A DNA stretch of 64,000 nt, taken from the NCBI RefSeq assembly GCF_015476545.1, contig NZ_JADMKV010000004.1, forward strand, positions 1 through 64,000, in the 5' to 3' direction. Within the stretch, counting starts at the first letter, position 1; every line of letters starts with the position of its first letter. Source of the DNA: Methylobacter sp. BlB1. Its GTDB lineage: Bacteria; Pseudomonadota; Gammaproteobacteria; Methylococcales; Methylomonadaceae. The position numbers and the translations under genes are program-made. Shown here in pieces: positions 63,352-64,000 of the stretch. The notes beneath the pieces were generated by a model. It did no database searches, was not told the origin of the DNA, and saw only the letters and a list, made by a program, of their open reading frames with translations.

Positions 63352-64000
63352 ATGAATTGGCAGACACAACCACCACGCAACAGCGACTCGGCACCCGACA
63401 GCCCAAACCGGCCTGAAGACGGCCAGCCGGAGAAACCGAAGGGCATTGGACAAATGAACATTCCGCCGCGCAAGACCTGGATGACATTCCTGGCCATCCT
63501 GCTCATCAACTACCTGCTGATGAGGATTATCTTTCCGGAAGCCGGCGAGTCTGTCACCATCCCTTATACCACCTTCAAGGAAGAGGTCGCGAGGGGCAAC
63601 GTCAAGGCGATTTACAGCCACGGGACGAGCATCGAAGGCCGCTTTGTTGCGCCGGTTACCTGGCCGCCCGAAGGCGAAGACGAGACGGCCTCCGGCTCAC
63701 GGCGCCCTCGACAACCCGAGCCCGGAACGGCGGACACCTTCACGACTGAACTGCCCGCGTTCGTGGACCCCGGACTGGAGGCGTTCCTGATCGACCGCAA
63801 GGTCGAGATCAGCGCGGTGCCTATCCGGGAGGGCGGCTTCTGGGCCACGCTCCTGTTCGGCTTCGGCCCTGCGCTGCTGATCATCCTGTTTTATGTATGG
63901 CTCTACCGTCGAGCCTCGCAGCAGGGTGGCATGGGCGGCATGGGCGGGCTCATGGGCATCGGCAGGAGCAAGGCGCGCCTCTACGACCAGACGGCGGGCA
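63352..64000 (+). CDS. ftsH: FtsH-type ATP-dependent zinc metalloprotease, N-terminal part
   Basis: The frame from ATG at 63352 (GGAG upstream) stays open to the window edge for 216 codons. It shows a proline-rich cytoplasmic N-terminus, a membrane helix WMTFLAILLINYLLMRIIF, the FtsH-extracellular domain (IPYTTFKEEVARGNVKAIY, longer than in E. coli), a second helix near 160-185, and a glycine-methionine-rich linker leading to FGRSKA-like IGRSKARLYD. The AAA and protease domains lie beyond the window. It follows the oxidase cluster closely and may be a dedicated quality-control protease. Confidence 0.88.
   Translation, partial: MNWQTQPPRNSDSAPDSPNRPEDGQPEKPKGIGQMNIPPRKTWMTFLAILLINYLLMRIIFPEAGESVTIPYTTFKEEVARGNVKAIYSHGTSIEGRFVAPVTWPPEGEDETASGSRRPRQPEPGTADTFTTELPAFVDPGLEAFLIDRKVEISAVPIREGGFWATLLFGFGPALLIILFYVWLYRRASQQGGMGGMGGLMGIGRSKARLYDQTAG

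Noticed and set aside
1-64000. CRISPR arrays, rRNA or tRNA genes
   Set aside because: No regular direct repeats with spacers and no recognisable RNA gene signatures were seen on either strand.

Overview
The window looks like chromosome of a nitrogen-fixing gammaproteobacterium. It carries a DraT/DraG pair that switches nitrogenase reductase on and off, a 180-kDa type NAD-glutamate dehydrogenase, a short PutA, a Fur-boxed bfd-bfr pair, a TIGR04073 exosortase-associated protein and many palindromic intergenic repeats. A methanotroph of the Methylococcales would fit, but no methane or methanol oxidation gene lies in the window, so this is inference. No rRNA, tRNA, CRISPR array, prophage or full insertion sequence was seen.

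Layout. 1-3044: K+ (kup, cut by the left edge) and Na+/H+ (nhaD) transporters on the minus strand. 3300-9270: an array of integron gene cassettes, all read leftwards. Eight attC-like sites separate a class D beta-lactamase, a GFA-family zinc protein, a frameshifted HEPN-like gene and several unknown proteins, mostly membrane proteins. There is no integron integrase on either side. 9275-18104: glutamate dehydrogenase with an anti-sigma/STAS pair, and divergent putA. 18275-19833: iron storage (Fur box, bfd, bfr) and a thioredoxin-fold protein. 19839-28767: a tight five-gene minus-strand operon of two sensor kinases, a stand-alone response regulator and two REC-PAS proteins with GGDEF or GGDEF-EAL output, which is cyclic di-GMP signalling. 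29050-30852: a membrane-bound GH17 glucanase-like protein.

31-35.6 kb holds small accessory genes. Several carry degenerate or half attC sites, so it looks like a decayed second cassette cluster. 35.9-43.4 kb: a P-type cation ATPase, a large SDR-SPW-VKOR-like membrane fusion, a TIGR04073 protein and a sodium:solute symporter. 43.6-47.2 kb: draG and draT, a GST and a HAD hydrolase. 47.5-56 kb: a protein of four tandem Cache-like repeats, sbcC-sbcD, a YfbR-like nucleotidase and a RbgA/YlqF GTPase.

56.4-64 kb: a compact plus-strand cluster, visibly richer in G+C than its surroundings. It encodes a ferric-reductase-like flavocytochrome, cytochrome c oxidase subunit II with a fused cytochrome c, a fused oxidase subunit I-III, a small membrane protein, a CtaG-like assembly factor, a triheme cytochrome c and the start of an ftsH. 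It reads as a self-contained respiratory module, probably acquired as a block.

Three families of dispersed palindromic or inverted-repeat elements recur: around the beta-lactamase, at the putA stop codon, and near 31, 43.5 and 47.3 kb. The most unusual features are the integrase-less cassette array with a repeat-bracketed beta-lactamase, its decayed counterpart 25 kb away, and several unusual domain fusions.
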